A stretch of 64,000 nucleotides of DNA from an uncultured Lachnospiraceae bacterium (GTDB taxonomy: Bacteria > Bacillota > Clostridia > Lachnospirales > Lachnospiraceae): positions 62,001-126,000 of the forward strand of contig CALWLS010000003.1 of assembly GCA_944381575.1 (NCBI GenBank), written 5' to 3'. Position 1 is the first letter of the stretch, and each line of letters begins with the position of its first letter. This document shows positions 8,507 to 16,693 of the stretch, one piece after another. A program made the translations under genes and the position numbers. Under the pieces are notes generated by a model. The model was given only the letters and a program-made list of their open reading frames with translations. It had not been told where the DNA came from and did no database searches.

Positions 8507-10957
8507 ATGATAAATGTTATCAAGCGAGACGGCAGCACCGTCGACTTTAACTTAAATAAAATAAGCGAGGCCATGAAAAAGGCCTTCAAGGCAACAGGCA
8601 AAGAGTACAACAATGATATAATGGAGCTCCTCGCCTTAAGAGTTACTGCTGATTTCCAGGACAAGATGAAGGACGGCTCCATCGAGGTAGAGGATATACA
8701 GGATTCGGTCGAGCATGTGCTGGAGCAGGCGGGATATACCGAGGTGGCAAAGGCGTATATACTCTACAGGAAGCAGCATGAGTCCATAAGAAACATTTCC
8801 GAGACTCTGCTTGACTATAAGAACGTAGTTGATAATTACCTCAAGATAAATGACTGGAGAGTAAAGGAAAATTCCACGGTCACATATTCCGTCGGAGGGC
8901 TCATCCTTTCAAATTCCGGAGCCGTAACGGCAAATTACTGGCTTTCAGAGGTATATGACAAGGAGATCGCAGACGCCCACAGAAACGCCGACATACATCT
9001 GCATGACCTGTCGATGCTTACGGGATACTGCGCCGGATGGTCATTAAAGCAGCTTATACAGGAAGGACTTGGCGGCATTCCTGGTAAGATCACCTCATCT
9101 CCGGCAAAGCATCTTTCCACTCTCTGCAACCAGATGGTGAACTTCCTTGGCATAATGCAGAATGAATGGGCGGGAGCACAGGCTTTTTCCTCATTCGATA
9201 CCTACCTGGCTCCGTTCGTAAGGGTGGATAATCTGTCATACCGCGAGGTCAAGCAGTGCATACAGTCCTTCGTATACGGCGTCAACACTCCTTCAAGGTG
9301 GGGCACCCAGTCTCCGTTCACAAATATAACCCTTGACTGGACGGTGCCTAATGATCTTGCGGAGCTCAACTGCATAATAGGCGGCGAAGAGATGCCTTTT
9401 AAGTACAAGGACTGCAAGATGGAGATGGATATGGTCAACAAGGCCTTCATCGAGATCATGATCGAAGGAGACGCCAACGGCAGAGGCTTCCAGTATCCTA
9501 TCCCTACGTACAGCATAACGAAGGACTTTGACTGGTCGGATACCGAAAACAACAGGCTGCTTTTTGAGATGACGGCAAAGTACGGTACGCCTTATTTCTC
9601 AAATTACATCAACTCCGACATGGAGCCTTCGGACGTGCGCTCAATGTGCTGCCGCTTAAGGCTCGACTTAAGGGAACTCAGGAAGAAGTCAGGCGGATTC
9701 TTTGGTTCAGGCGAATCCACTGGCTCGATAGGAGTAGTCACCATAAACCTTCCGCGCATAGCATATCTTGCAAAGGACGAGGCTGATTTCTATAAGAAGC
9801 TGGATCATATGATGGATGTTTCAGCCAGATCCTTAAAGGTAAAGAGAGAGGTCGTGACGAGACTTCTGGAGAAGGGCCTGTACCCATACACCAAGAGATA
9901 TCTTGGAACCTTCGCCAACCATTTCTCCACCATAGGTCTTGTGGGAATGAATGAAGCCGGACTTAACGCAAAGTGGCTCAGGAAGGATCTTACCCATAAG
10001 GAGACCCAGGATTTTGCTGTGAATGTGCTTAATCATATGAGAGAAAGGCTCTCTGACTACCAGGAGCAGTACGGCGATCTCTACAACCTTGAGGCTACGC
10101 CGGCAGAGTCAACGGCTTACAGGCTCGCAAAGCACGACAAGGAGAGATATCCTGACATCATAACGGCCAACGATATGAGCGGTGTGCCTTACTACACCAA
10201 CTCTTCGCATCTGCCTGTAGGCTATACGGATGATATATTCGACGCTCTGGATATACAGGACCGTCTGCAGACGCTCTATACCTCGGGAACGGTATTCCAT
10301 ACCTTCCTTGGAGAGAAGCTTCCTGACTGGAAGGCTGCAGCCAAGCTTGTACGTACCATAGCGGAAAATTACAAGCTTCCGTATTATACAATGAGCCCGA
10401 CATATTCCATCTGCGCAGAGCACGGATATCTTGACGGAGAGCAGGCGGTCTGCCCTGTATGCGGAAGGAAGACGGAGGTCTACAGCCGTATAACAGGCTA
10501 TTACCGTCCGGTACAGAACTGGAACGACGGAAAGACCCAGGAGTTCAGGGACCGTCTTGAATATGATATAGAGAAGTCCTACTCCAATGAACACGAGGCC
10601 ATACAGATCGCAAAGGAGATAGCCGACGGAGCAAGGGCTGAAAGACAGGATGCAGCTGAAAAAGCTCCTGTAAAGGAGAGGCTTAAGGAGCAGCTGCTTG
10701 AAGACGGGCTCTATCTTATAACTACAACGACCTGCCCTAACTGCGCCATGGCAAAGGAAAGGCTGAATGAGGCAGGCATCGATTACAAGGTGATAAATGC
10801 AGACGAGGAGCCGCAGCTTGCAAGGAAGCTTAAGGTCATGCAGGCGCCGACTATAGTCAGCATGGAGGACGGCCATATGGAAAAGGTACAGGGCGTGTCC
10901 AACGTACTGAAATACATTAATGAAGCAAGGACCATAAGCGACATGGTCATGCTTTGA
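8507..10957 (+). CDS. nrdD: Anaerobic class III ribonucleoside-triphosphate reductase with C-terminal redoxin domain
   Basis: An 816-residue glycyl-radical enzyme reducing NTPs to dNTPs without oxygen. Residues 1-95 form an ATP-cone allosteric domain. The catalytic barrel follows, with conserved Cys in the SMCCRLRLD region. The C-terminal zinc site is CAEH plus CPVC, and the radical loop RITGYYRPVQNW has Gly664. Unusually, about 80 residues are appended: they contain ITTTTCPNCAMAKERL with a CPNC redox pair at Cys743-Cys746 and a cis-Pro region QAPTIV, a glutaredoxin/NrdH-like fold. This domain may supply electrons in place of formate (inference). No nrdG activase gene is adjacent. Expression is probably controlled by NrdR. 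Confidence 0.95.
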   Translation: MINVIKRDGSTVDFNLNKISEAMKKAFKATGKEYNNDIMELLALRVTADFQDKMKDGSIEVEDIQDSVEHVLEQAGYTEVAKAYILYRKQHESIRNISETLLDYKNVVDNYLKINDWRVKENSTVTYSVGGLILSNSGAVTANYWLSEVYDKEIADAHRNADIHLHDLSMLTGYCAGWSLKQLIQEGLGGIPGKITSSPAKHLSTLCNQMVNFLGIMQNEWAGAQAFSSFDTYLAPFVRVDNLSYREVKQCIQSFVYGVNTPSRWGTQSPFTNITLDWTVPNDLAELNCIIGGEEMPFKYKDCKMEMDMVNKAFIEIMIEGDANGRGFQYPIPTYSITKDFDWSDTENNRLLFEMTAKYGTPYFSNYINSDMEPSDVRSMCCRLRLDLRELRKKSGGFFGSGESTGSIGVVTINLPRIAYLAKDEADFYKKLDHMMDVSARSLKVKREVVTRLLEKGLYPYTKRYLGTFANHFSTIGLVGMNEAGLNAKWLRKDLTHKETQDFAVNVLNHMRERLSDYQEQYGDLYNLEATPAESTAYRLAKHDKERYPDIITANDMSGVPYYTNSSHLPVGYTDDIFDALDIQDRLQTLYTSGTVFHTFLGEKLPDWKAAAKLVRTIAENYKLPYYTMSPTYSICAEHGYLDGEQAVCPVCGRKTEVYSRITGYYRPVQNWNDGKTQEFRDRLEYDIEKSYSNEHEAIQIAKEIADGARAERQDAAEKAPVKERLKEQLLEDGLYLITTTTCPNCAMAKERLNEAGIDYKVINADEEPQLARKLKVMQAPTIVSMEDGHMEKVQGVSNVLKYINEARTISDMVML

Positions 10958-11025
10958 TGGATATCAGGAACGCTTTGGCAGCCTGAGGCTGTCCCTGCGG
11001 GTACAGTATAAAACATCTTAAAAGG

Positions 11026-11122
11026 ATACAGCGTCCGCAACGCTTTTGTGCCGGGCGGTTTTACAAGGGGATATGATCCTTAAGGTAAAACTCCACGGAC
11101 ACGAGAGCTGCGGACGCTGTAT
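11026..11122. ncRNA. Candidate structured RNA: 97-nt nested hairpin between nrdD and coaX
   Basis: A perfect 14-bp outer helix pairs 11026-11039 (ATACAGCGTCCGCA) with 11109-11122. Inside, GTG/CAC and CCG/CGG pairs (11048-11053 with 11096-11102), a 7-bp GTTTTAC/GTAAAAC helix (11058-11064 with 11085-11091) and AAGG/CCTT (11065-11068 with 11078-11081) continue the same axis. No T-tract follows, so it is not a simple terminator. It matches no RNA family that I recognise; the alternative is a small MITE-like palindrome, but no target-site duplication is visible. Confidence 0.5.
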
Positions 11123-11159
11123 GTTTTAGCGTGTATACCGGCTGCGGAGGGCCGTAATA

Positions 11160-11188
11160 TTGCATTATAGATATATTTAATGTATATT
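11160..11188 (+). promoter_or_regulatory. Probable coaX promoter
   Basis: TTGCAT (11160-11165), a 17-bp spacer and TATATT (11183-11188), 35 bp before the coaX start. GGGAG at 11212-11216 is the ribosome site. Confidence 0.55.
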
Positions 11189-11223
11189 GGTCTACGGTAT
11201 TTTCATGTTACGGGAGAAAAAAT

Positions 11224-12006
11224 ATGATACTTGCTATAGATATGGGCAATTCCAATATTAAGATAGGTATAGTCAGGAATGCCAAAGACATAATAGAGGA
11301 GCGCGTGACCACGGCCTACGACAAGACGAGCCTTGAGTACGCCAGCGACATCATGGCGGTCATGGGATTTCACGGAGTGAAAAGGCATGAGATCACCGGG
11401 GCCATCATCTCCTCTGTCGTTCCTCCTCTTACGGGAACCCTTGTAACGGCGGTAAGGAAGGTCCTCGGCATGGATCCGCTTATAGTATCCAATTCCATAA
11501 AAATGGATATACGTTTAAGTAAATTCAAGTACCCTAAGGGCGTGGGGGCCGACCTGATAGTCGGGGCGGAGGCCGCATATATGAATTACAAGGCCCCCTG
11601 CATAGTGATAAATATGGGGACGGCAACGACCATAACGGTGGTGGACGATAACGCTGAGTTCCTCGGAGGCTCCATAATGCCAGGCATGAAGCAGAGCGCC
11701 AACTGTCTGTCGAGCAGTACGGCCACGCTTCCGGAGATAGATCTGGACAAGCCTGGAAAGGCAATATCAAGGGATACGGTACAGTGCATGAAGAGCGGAG
11801 TGGTCTACGGCATAGCCGGAGGCATAGACGCCATAGTGGACAAGGCCATAAAGGAGCTTGGAAAGGACTGCACCATCATAGCCTGCGGTGGAATGGCCAA
11901 GTTTGCCATACCTTACTGCAGACATAAGATAAAGATAGATGAAACACTGCTCATGAAGGGGCTCTTAAGGCTCTATGAGCTGAACAGCCAGGATAAGAAG
12001 GCGTAA
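11224..12006 (+). CDS. coaX: Type III pantothenate kinase
   Basis: A 260-residue ASKHA-fold kinase that phosphorylates pantothenate in the first step of CoA synthesis. The type III signature is clear: the N-terminal phosphate loop DMGNSNIKIGI with Asp6, the GVGADLIVGA motif that binds pantothenate, and the second phosphate motif NMGTATTITVVD. Type III enzymes typically need a monovalent cation and resist CoA feedback. Length is normal. In many Clostridia coaX pairs with birA, but here birA is 22 kb away. prfC follows after 34 bp. Confidence 0.95.
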   Translation: MILAIDMGNSNIKIGIVRNAKDIIEERVTTAYDKTSLEYASDIMAVMGFHGVKRHEITGAIISSVVPPLTGTLVTAVRKVLGMDPLIVSNSIKMDIRLSKFKYPKGVGADLIVGAEAAYMNYKAPCIVINMGTATTITVVDDNAEFLGGSIMPGMKQSANCLSSSTATLPEIDLDKPGKAISRDTVQCMKSGVVYGIAGGIDAIVDKAIKELGKDCTIIACGGMAKFAIPYCRHKIKIDETLLMKGLLRLYELNSQDKKA

Positions 12007-12040
12007 AAAGCATTTGCAGTATTATATGTAAGAAAAAGGT

Positions 12041-13648
12041 ATGACGGACAAGAGTAAACTTAGAGAAGAAATAGAAAAAAGAAGGACATTTGCCATCATA
12101 TCCCACCCGGATGCGGGTAAGACGACCCTCACAGAGAAATTTCTGCTGTACGGAGGCGCCATAAATCTTGCCGGAACGGTAAAGGGAAGGAAGGCGGCAA
12201 AGCATGCTGTTTCCGACTGGATGGAGATAGAAAAGGAAAGAGGTATTTCCGTTACATCCTCTGCCATGCAGTTTAACTTCGGAGGCAAGGTCATAAATAT
12301 CCTTGATACCCCGGGACACCAGGATTTCTCCGAGGATACGTACCGTACGCTTATGGCGGCGGATTCAGCGGTGATGGTGATAGACGGTTCAAAGGGCGTC
12401 GAGGCCCAGACCATAAAGCTGTTCAAGGTATGCGTCATGAAGCACATACCGATATTTACCTTTATCAACAAATTTGACCGCGAGGCGAGGGACCCCTTCG
12501 AGCTTCTGTCAGAGATAGAGGAGGTGCTGGGCATACATACCTGTCCGATAAACTGGCCTATCGGCTGCGGCAAGAATTTCAAGGGCGTATATGAAAGGGA
12601 AACAAAGACAGTGATCACCTTCAAGGCCGAAATGGGCGGAGCGAAGGAGCTGGAAACAAAGAACTATCATATAGACGATCCTGAACTCAAGGATGTCATA
12701 GGCTTCATGAACTATGATAAGCTCATGGAGGACATGGAGCTCATCGACGGAGCCGCGGATGAGCTGGACCTTGACAGAGTGCTTAATGGAAAGCTGAGCC
12801 CGGTATTTTTCGGATCAGCCCTTACGAATTTCGGAGTCGAGCCGTTTTTGAAGGGCTTTCTTTCAATGACTACTCCGCCGCTTCCAAGAAACAGCGATCA
12901 GGGGCTCATAGATCCGGTGGATGAGGATTTTTCAGCCTTCGTATTTAAGATACAGGCCAATATGAATAAGGCTCACAGGGACAGGGTGGCCTTCATGCGT
13001 ATCTGCTCAGGCGAATATGAGGCCGGGATGGAGGTCAACCATGTACAGGGAGGCAGGAAGATCAGGCTCACCATGCCGACACAGATGATGGCGGACGAGA
13101 GGCAGATGATAAATAAGGCCTACGCCGGAGACATAATCGGAGTTTTTGATCCGGGCATTTATTCCATAGGAGATACATTGTGCCTTTCACCTAAGAAATT
13201 CCGTTTTGAAGGGATCCCGACCTTTGCTCCGGAGCATTTTGCAAGAGTCCGTCAGATAGACACGATGAAGCGTAAGCAGTTTTTAAAGGGAGTCATGCAG
13301 ATAGCCCAGGAGGGAGCCATCCAGATATTCCAGGAGCTCAACTCCGGCATGGAGGAGATAATAGTCGGAGTCGTGGGAGTGCTTCAGTTTGAGGTGCTCA
13401 CATACAGGCTTAAGAGTGAATATAATGTAGAGGTAGGCCTGGAGCAGCTTCCTTATGAATACGTCAGATGGGTGGATAATCCGGAGGAGGTGGACCTGGA
13501 TAAGATACAGGGAACCAGCGACATGAAGAAGGTCATGGACTTAAAGGGAAATCCGCTGCTGTTGTTTGCCCATGAGTGGAGCGTGAAGATGGTCCTTGAC
13601 AGAAATGAGGGACTCAAACTTTCGGAGTTCGGTACGGTAAAGGAATGA
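12041..13648 (+). CDS. prfC: Peptide chain release factor 3
   Basis: A 535-residue translational GTPase that recycles RF1 and RF2 after peptide release. The G domain begins with SHPDAGKTTLTEK (P-loop Lys27), followed by switch I RGISVTSS, switch II DTPGHQDFSEDTYR and NKFDREARDPFELL, the last typical of RF3 rather than EF-G. The C-terminal part has the expected LQFEVLTYRL region. Length matches the family. It lies just before the fatty-acid operon but is separated from it by a strong promoter. Confidence 0.96.
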   Translation: MTDKSKLREEIEKRRTFAIISHPDAGKTTLTEKFLLYGGAINLAGTVKGRKAAKHAVSDWMEIEKERGISVTSSAMQFNFGGKVINILDTPGHQDFSEDTYRTLMAADSAVMVIDGSKGVEAQTIKLFKVCVMKHIPIFTFINKFDREARDPFELLSEIEEVLGIHTCPINWPIGCGKNFKGVYERETKTVITFKAEMGGAKELETKNYHIDDPELKDVIGFMNYDKLMEDMELIDGAADELDLDRVLNGKLSPVFFGSALTNFGVEPFLKGFLSMTTPPLPRNSDQGLIDPVDEDFSAFVFKIQANMNKAHRDRVAFMRICSGEYEAGMEVNHVQGGRKIRLTMPTQMMADERQMINKAYAGDIIGVFDPGIYSIGDTLCLSPKKFRFEGIPTFAPEHFARVRQIDTMKRKQFLKGVMQIAQEGAIQIFQELNSGMEEIIVGVVGVLQFEVLTYRLKSEYNVEVGLEQLPYEYVRWVDNPEEVDLDKIQGTSDMKKVMDLKGNPLLLFAHEWSVKMVLDRNEGLKLSEFGTVKE

Positions 13649-13701
13649 TCCGTATATAATCCGTACATAATAAGAATGTATTAACAATTATTAACAATTA
13701 T

Positions 13702-13734
13702 GTTGTTGACAAATCAACAACACGGTACTAAAAT
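13702..13734 (+). promoter_or_regulatory. Fatty-acid operon promoter with overlapping palindromic operator
   Basis: Consensus TTGACA (13706-13711), a 17-bp spacer and TAAAAT (13729-13734). The palindrome GTTGTTGACAAATCAACAAC (13702-13721; 8-bp perfect arms, 4-bp centre) covers the -35, a classical repressor site of MarR-like size. Two direct copies of ATTAACAATT (13680-13689, 13690-13699) lie just upstream. The MarR gene at the end of the operon is the obvious candidate regulator. Confidence 0.75.
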
Positions 13735-13823
13735 TCGTTTTATTGATCGGAGGAATTTATTTCGCCGCATCATAAAATAAAAAAGTAAATCATATTTATA
13801 ATCATAATACGGAGGAAACAACC

Positions 13824-14045
13824 ATGGTATATGAGACTATCGTAAAGTTACTTGCTGACAGACTTGACTGCGACCCTTCAACGATCAAGCCGGAGGATAC
13901 ATTCCACGATCTCGGGATCGACTCACTTGATACAGTTGATCTTCTCATGAATCTTGAGGACGAGCTCGGCATCAGCATTGAGCTTGACGAAAAGGTTGAG
14001 ACCGTCGGAGATCTTGCAAAGTTCGTAGAGAGCAAGAAGGGCTGA
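13824..14045 (+). CDS. acpP: Acyl carrier protein
   Basis: A 73-residue acidic ACP that carries growing acyl chains on a phosphopantetheine arm. The attachment motif LGIDSLDTVDLLM is present; Ser of DSL is the modified residue. A GGAGG ribosome site precedes ATG 13824. It is the first gene of the fab/acc cluster. fabH, which often precedes acpP in Clostridia, is missing here. Confidence 0.96.
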   Translation: MVYETIVKLLADRLDCDPSTIKPEDTFHDLGIDSLDTVDLLMNLEDELGISIELDEKVETVGDLAKFVESKKG

Positions 14046-14050
14046 TCGAC

Positions 14051-14995
14051 ATGATCGAATCACCAATATGCAGCCTGCTTGGCATAAAGTATCCGCTGTT
14101 CCAGGGTGGAATGGCCTGGATTGCCGACGGCAGGCTTGCCTCAGCAGTTTCAAATGCCGGCGGTATGGGAATAATCGCCGCCGGCAATTCAAGGCCGAAT
14201 GATATCAGGGAGCAGATCCGTATTGCGAGGGAGCTGACTGATAAACCTTTCGGCCTTAATATCATGCTCATGAGCAGATATGCCGATGAGATCGCCCAAA
14301 TGGCATGCGAGGAAAAGGTAGCTGCCGTTACGACGGGTGCGGGCAATCCTTCAAAGTACATGGCGGCATGGAAGGAAGCCGGGATCAAGGTCATCCCGGT
14401 GGTAGCTTCAGTGGCCATGGCAAAGCTTATGGCCCGTCTTGGAGCCAGTGCCCTCATAGCTGAAGGCGGTGAGAGCGGAGGACACGTGGGAGAGCTCAGC
14501 ACTATGGTACTGGTTCCCCTTGTGGTGGATGCAGTGGATATACCGGTGCTCGCGGCAGGCGGAATAGCCGACGGAAGAGGCGCTGCGGCAGCCTTCATGC
14601 TGGGAGCCTGCGGAGTACAGATGGGTACAAGGTTCTTAAGCGCCGTTGAATGCAGCATACATCCTGTATATAAGGAAAAGATATTAAAGGCGAGGGACCT
14701 TTGCACCACGGTGACCGGAAAACGCATAGACCATGCCCAGAGATCCTTAAGGACACAGTATACGAGGGATTTTGCCAAGGCTGAGTACGGCGGAGCGCCG
14801 GACGAGGAGCTGGCGCAGCTTTCAGTAGGAAGCTTCCGTCTGGCGGTGCGGGAGGGAGACCTTGAAAAGGGCTGCTTCCTTGCTGGACAGTGCGCGGCCA
14901 TGGTCAATAAGGAGCAGACGGCGGCAGAGATCGTTACCGACGTAATGGAGGGAGCCGAGGCCGTATTAAAAGGAGCTTCAAAATGGGTAAAATAG
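14051..14995 (+). CDS. fabK: Enoyl-ACP reductase II (FMN-dependent)
   Basis: A 314-residue FMN-containing TIM-barrel enzyme catalysing the last, NAD(P)H-dependent step of each elongation cycle. The N-terminal YPLFQGGMAWIAD segment, the AEGGESGGHVGE motif with His145, and the phosphate-binding PVLAAGGIADGRG and GVQMGTRF motifs are typical of FabK and nitronate monooxygenase relatives; the operon context decides for FabK. Organisms with FabK only are intrinsically insensitive to triclosan. It follows acpP by 5 bp and overlaps fabD by 13 bp. Confidence 0.93.
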   Translation: MIESPICSLLGIKYPLFQGGMAWIADGRLASAVSNAGGMGIIAAGNSRPNDIREQIRIARELTDKPFGLNIMLMSRYADEIAQMACEEKVAAVTTGAGNPSKYMAAWKEAGIKVIPVVASVAMAKLMARLGASALIAEGGESGGHVGELSTMVLVPLVVDAVDIPVLAAGGIADGRGAAAAFMLGACGVQMGTRFLSAVECSIHPVYKEKILKARDLCTTVTGKRIDHAQRSLRTQYTRDFAKAEYGGAPDEELAQLSVGSFRLAVREGDLEKGCFLAGQCAAMVNKEQTAAEIVTDVMEGAEAVLKGASKWVK

Positions 14996-15897
14996 CCTTT
15001 GTTTTTTCCGGACAGGGAGATCAGCATACCGGAATGGGAGCGGATCTCTATGAGAACTCTGCCGAGTTCAAAAGCATATTCGATGCCGCGGAGGAGCTTC
15101 GTCCGGGAACCATAAGCCAGTGCTTTGAGGGGGATGAGACTGCCCTCAGCATGACGGTAAACACACAGCCCTGCCTTTTTGTATATGAAAGCGCAGCAGC
15201 TGCGCTTTTAAACGCTTCAGGCATCAGGGCCGACATGGCTGCCGGTTTCTCACTTGGAGAGCTCAGCGCCCTTGGACACGCCGGAGCTCTTGGATTTAAA
15301 GAGATGCTCGGCCTTGTGATGAAGAGGTCTGAGCTTATGCAGCAGGCGTCTGAGGAGGTCAAAACACAGATGGCTGCAGTGCTGAAGCTTGATAATGATA
15401 CGGTCAGGGAGCTTTGCAGCGCTTATGACAGCGTTTATCCGGTCAATTTTAACTGTCCGGGGCAGGTCACTGTATCCGGAGACGCTGTATCCATGCCGGA
15501 CTTTATGGAGAAGGTAAAGGCTGCGGGAGGACGCGCAGTGCCGCTTAAGGTGAGCGGGGCCTTTCATTCACCATTTATGGCAAAGGCTGCCGAAAGCTTC
15601 AGGAAGATACTTGGGGCTGAGTCCTTCGGAAAGCTTGAACTGCCGGTATATGCCAACCTTACGGCAAGGCCTTATGGCGGCGACATTGCAGCAGTGCTCG
15701 GCGAGCAGATGTCCTCACCGGTGCTCTGGGAGGATACTGTACGGGCCATGATCGATGCCGGGGCGGATACGTTTATAGAAATCGGACCGGGGGCGACGCT
15801 TTCCGGCATGATCAAACGTATCAGTAAGGAAGTGGAAACATATTCCATATCCTCAATGGATAATTTTGAAAAGATAAAAGAAAGATTCATCGGGTAA
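14983..15897 (+). CDS. fabD: Malonyl-CoA:ACP transacylase
   Basis: A 304-residue enzyme that loads malonate from malonyl-CoA onto ACP. It has the nucleophile elbow GFSLGE with Ser90, the catalytic His195 in GAFHSPFM, the N-terminal FVFSGQGDQHTGMG motif and the C-terminal EIGPGATLSGMI. Length is standard. The start lies inside the fabK 3' end, so translation is coupled. Its product feeds FabF; without fabH in the cluster the initiating condensation must be encoded elsewhere or done differently. Confidence 0.95.
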   Translation: MGKIAFVFSGQGDQHTGMGADLYENSAEFKSIFDAAEELRPGTISQCFEGDETALSMTVNTQPCLFVYESAAAALLNASGIRADMAAGFSLGELSALGHAGALGFKEMLGLVMKRSELMQQASEEVKTQMAAVLKLDNDTVRELCSAYDSVYPVNFNCPGQVTVSGDAVSMPDFMEKVKAAGGRAVPLKVSGAFHSPFMAKAAESFRKILGAESFGKLELPVYANLTARPYGGDIAAVLGEQMSSPVLWEDTVRAMIDAGADTFIEIGPGATLSGMIKRISKEVETYSISSMDNFEKIKERFIG

Positions 15898-15904
15898 GGA
15901 AATA

Positions 15905-16639
15905 ATGTCGATAAAGGGAAAAACTGCAATAATCACCGGAGGATCCCGGGGCATAGGAGCGGCCACCGCCCTTAAGCTCGCTTCAATGGGCGCGGATGTT
16001 GCCATAATATATGCCGGAAACGCCGAGCTTGCGGAGGCGGTAAGGTCTGAATGCGAGGGCTTTAACGTAAGGGCGTATGCATACCGCTGCAACGTTGCGG
16101 ATTACAATGAGACCAAAGAAACGGTGGACAGGATCAAGGCTGATCTCGGGACCGTAAACATCCTTGTAAATAACGCGGGGATCACCAGGGACAAGCTGCT
16201 GGCCATGATGAAGGAAGAAGATTTCGATTCGGTGATCGCCACTAACCTCAAGGGCGCCTTTAACATGATACGCCACTGTACGGGGATATTCATAAGGAAT
16301 AAAGGGGGCAATATAGTAAATGTCTCCTCCGTAGTGGGCATACATGGAAATGCCGGACAGTGCAATTATTCGGCCTCCAAGGCCGGGATAATAGGCCTTA
16401 CGAAGTCGGCTGCCAAGGAGCTTGCGGGAAAGGGGATCATATGCAATGCCGTAGCTCCGGGATTCATTGAGACCGACATGACAAAGGATCTGGACGCAGA
16501 GAGCAATCCTCTTATCAATTCCATACCTTTAAAGAGGGCTGGAAAGAAGGAGGAGGTGGCGGAAGCCATAGCTTTCCTTGCCGGACAGGACTATATCACC
16601 GGGCAGGTGCTCGGCATAGACGGAGGGCTCGGCATGTAA
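15905..16639 (+). CDS. fabG: 3-oxoacyl-ACP reductase
   Basis: A 244-residue short-chain dehydrogenase that reduces 3-ketoacyl-ACP with NADPH. The Rossmann motif TGGSRGIG is at residues 11-18, NNAGITRD follows, and the catalytic Tyr155-x3-Lys159 lies in YSASKAG. The C-terminal ITGQVLGIDGGLGM matches FabG closely. It follows fabD by 7 bp. An 11-bp hairpin spans its stop codon before fabF. Confidence 0.95.
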   Translation: MSIKGKTAIITGGSRGIGAATALKLASMGADVAIIYAGNAELAEAVRSECEGFNVRAYAYRCNVADYNETKETVDRIKADLGTVNILVNNAGITRDKLLAMMKEEDFDSVIATNLKGAFNMIRHCTGIFIRNKGGNIVNVSSVVGIHGNAGQCNYSASKAGIIGLTKSAAKELAGKGIICNAVAPGFIETDMTKDLDAESNPLINSIPLKRAGKKEEVAEAIAFLAGQDYITGQVLGIDGGLGM

Positions 16640-16652
16640 AGCATGCCGGCCC
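16625..16652 (+). other. Hairpin spanning the fabG stop codon
   Basis: GGGC(T)CGGCATG (16625-16636) pairs with CATGCCGGCCC (16642-16652) around loop TAAAG, with one bulged T. No T-tract follows. It sits between fabG and fabF and may act in mRNA stability or as a weak attenuator. Confidence 0.45.
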
Positions 16653-16693
16653 ACTGATTTCCATAGAGAAAAAACAGTAACGAAAGGAAAAAA

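Noticed and set aside
13724..13735. GGTACTAAAA resembling half of a FapR operator (TTAGTACC...)
   Set aside because: Only one half is present and no fapR gene is in the window; the adjacent GTTGTTGA/TCAACAAC palindrome is a better operator candidate.
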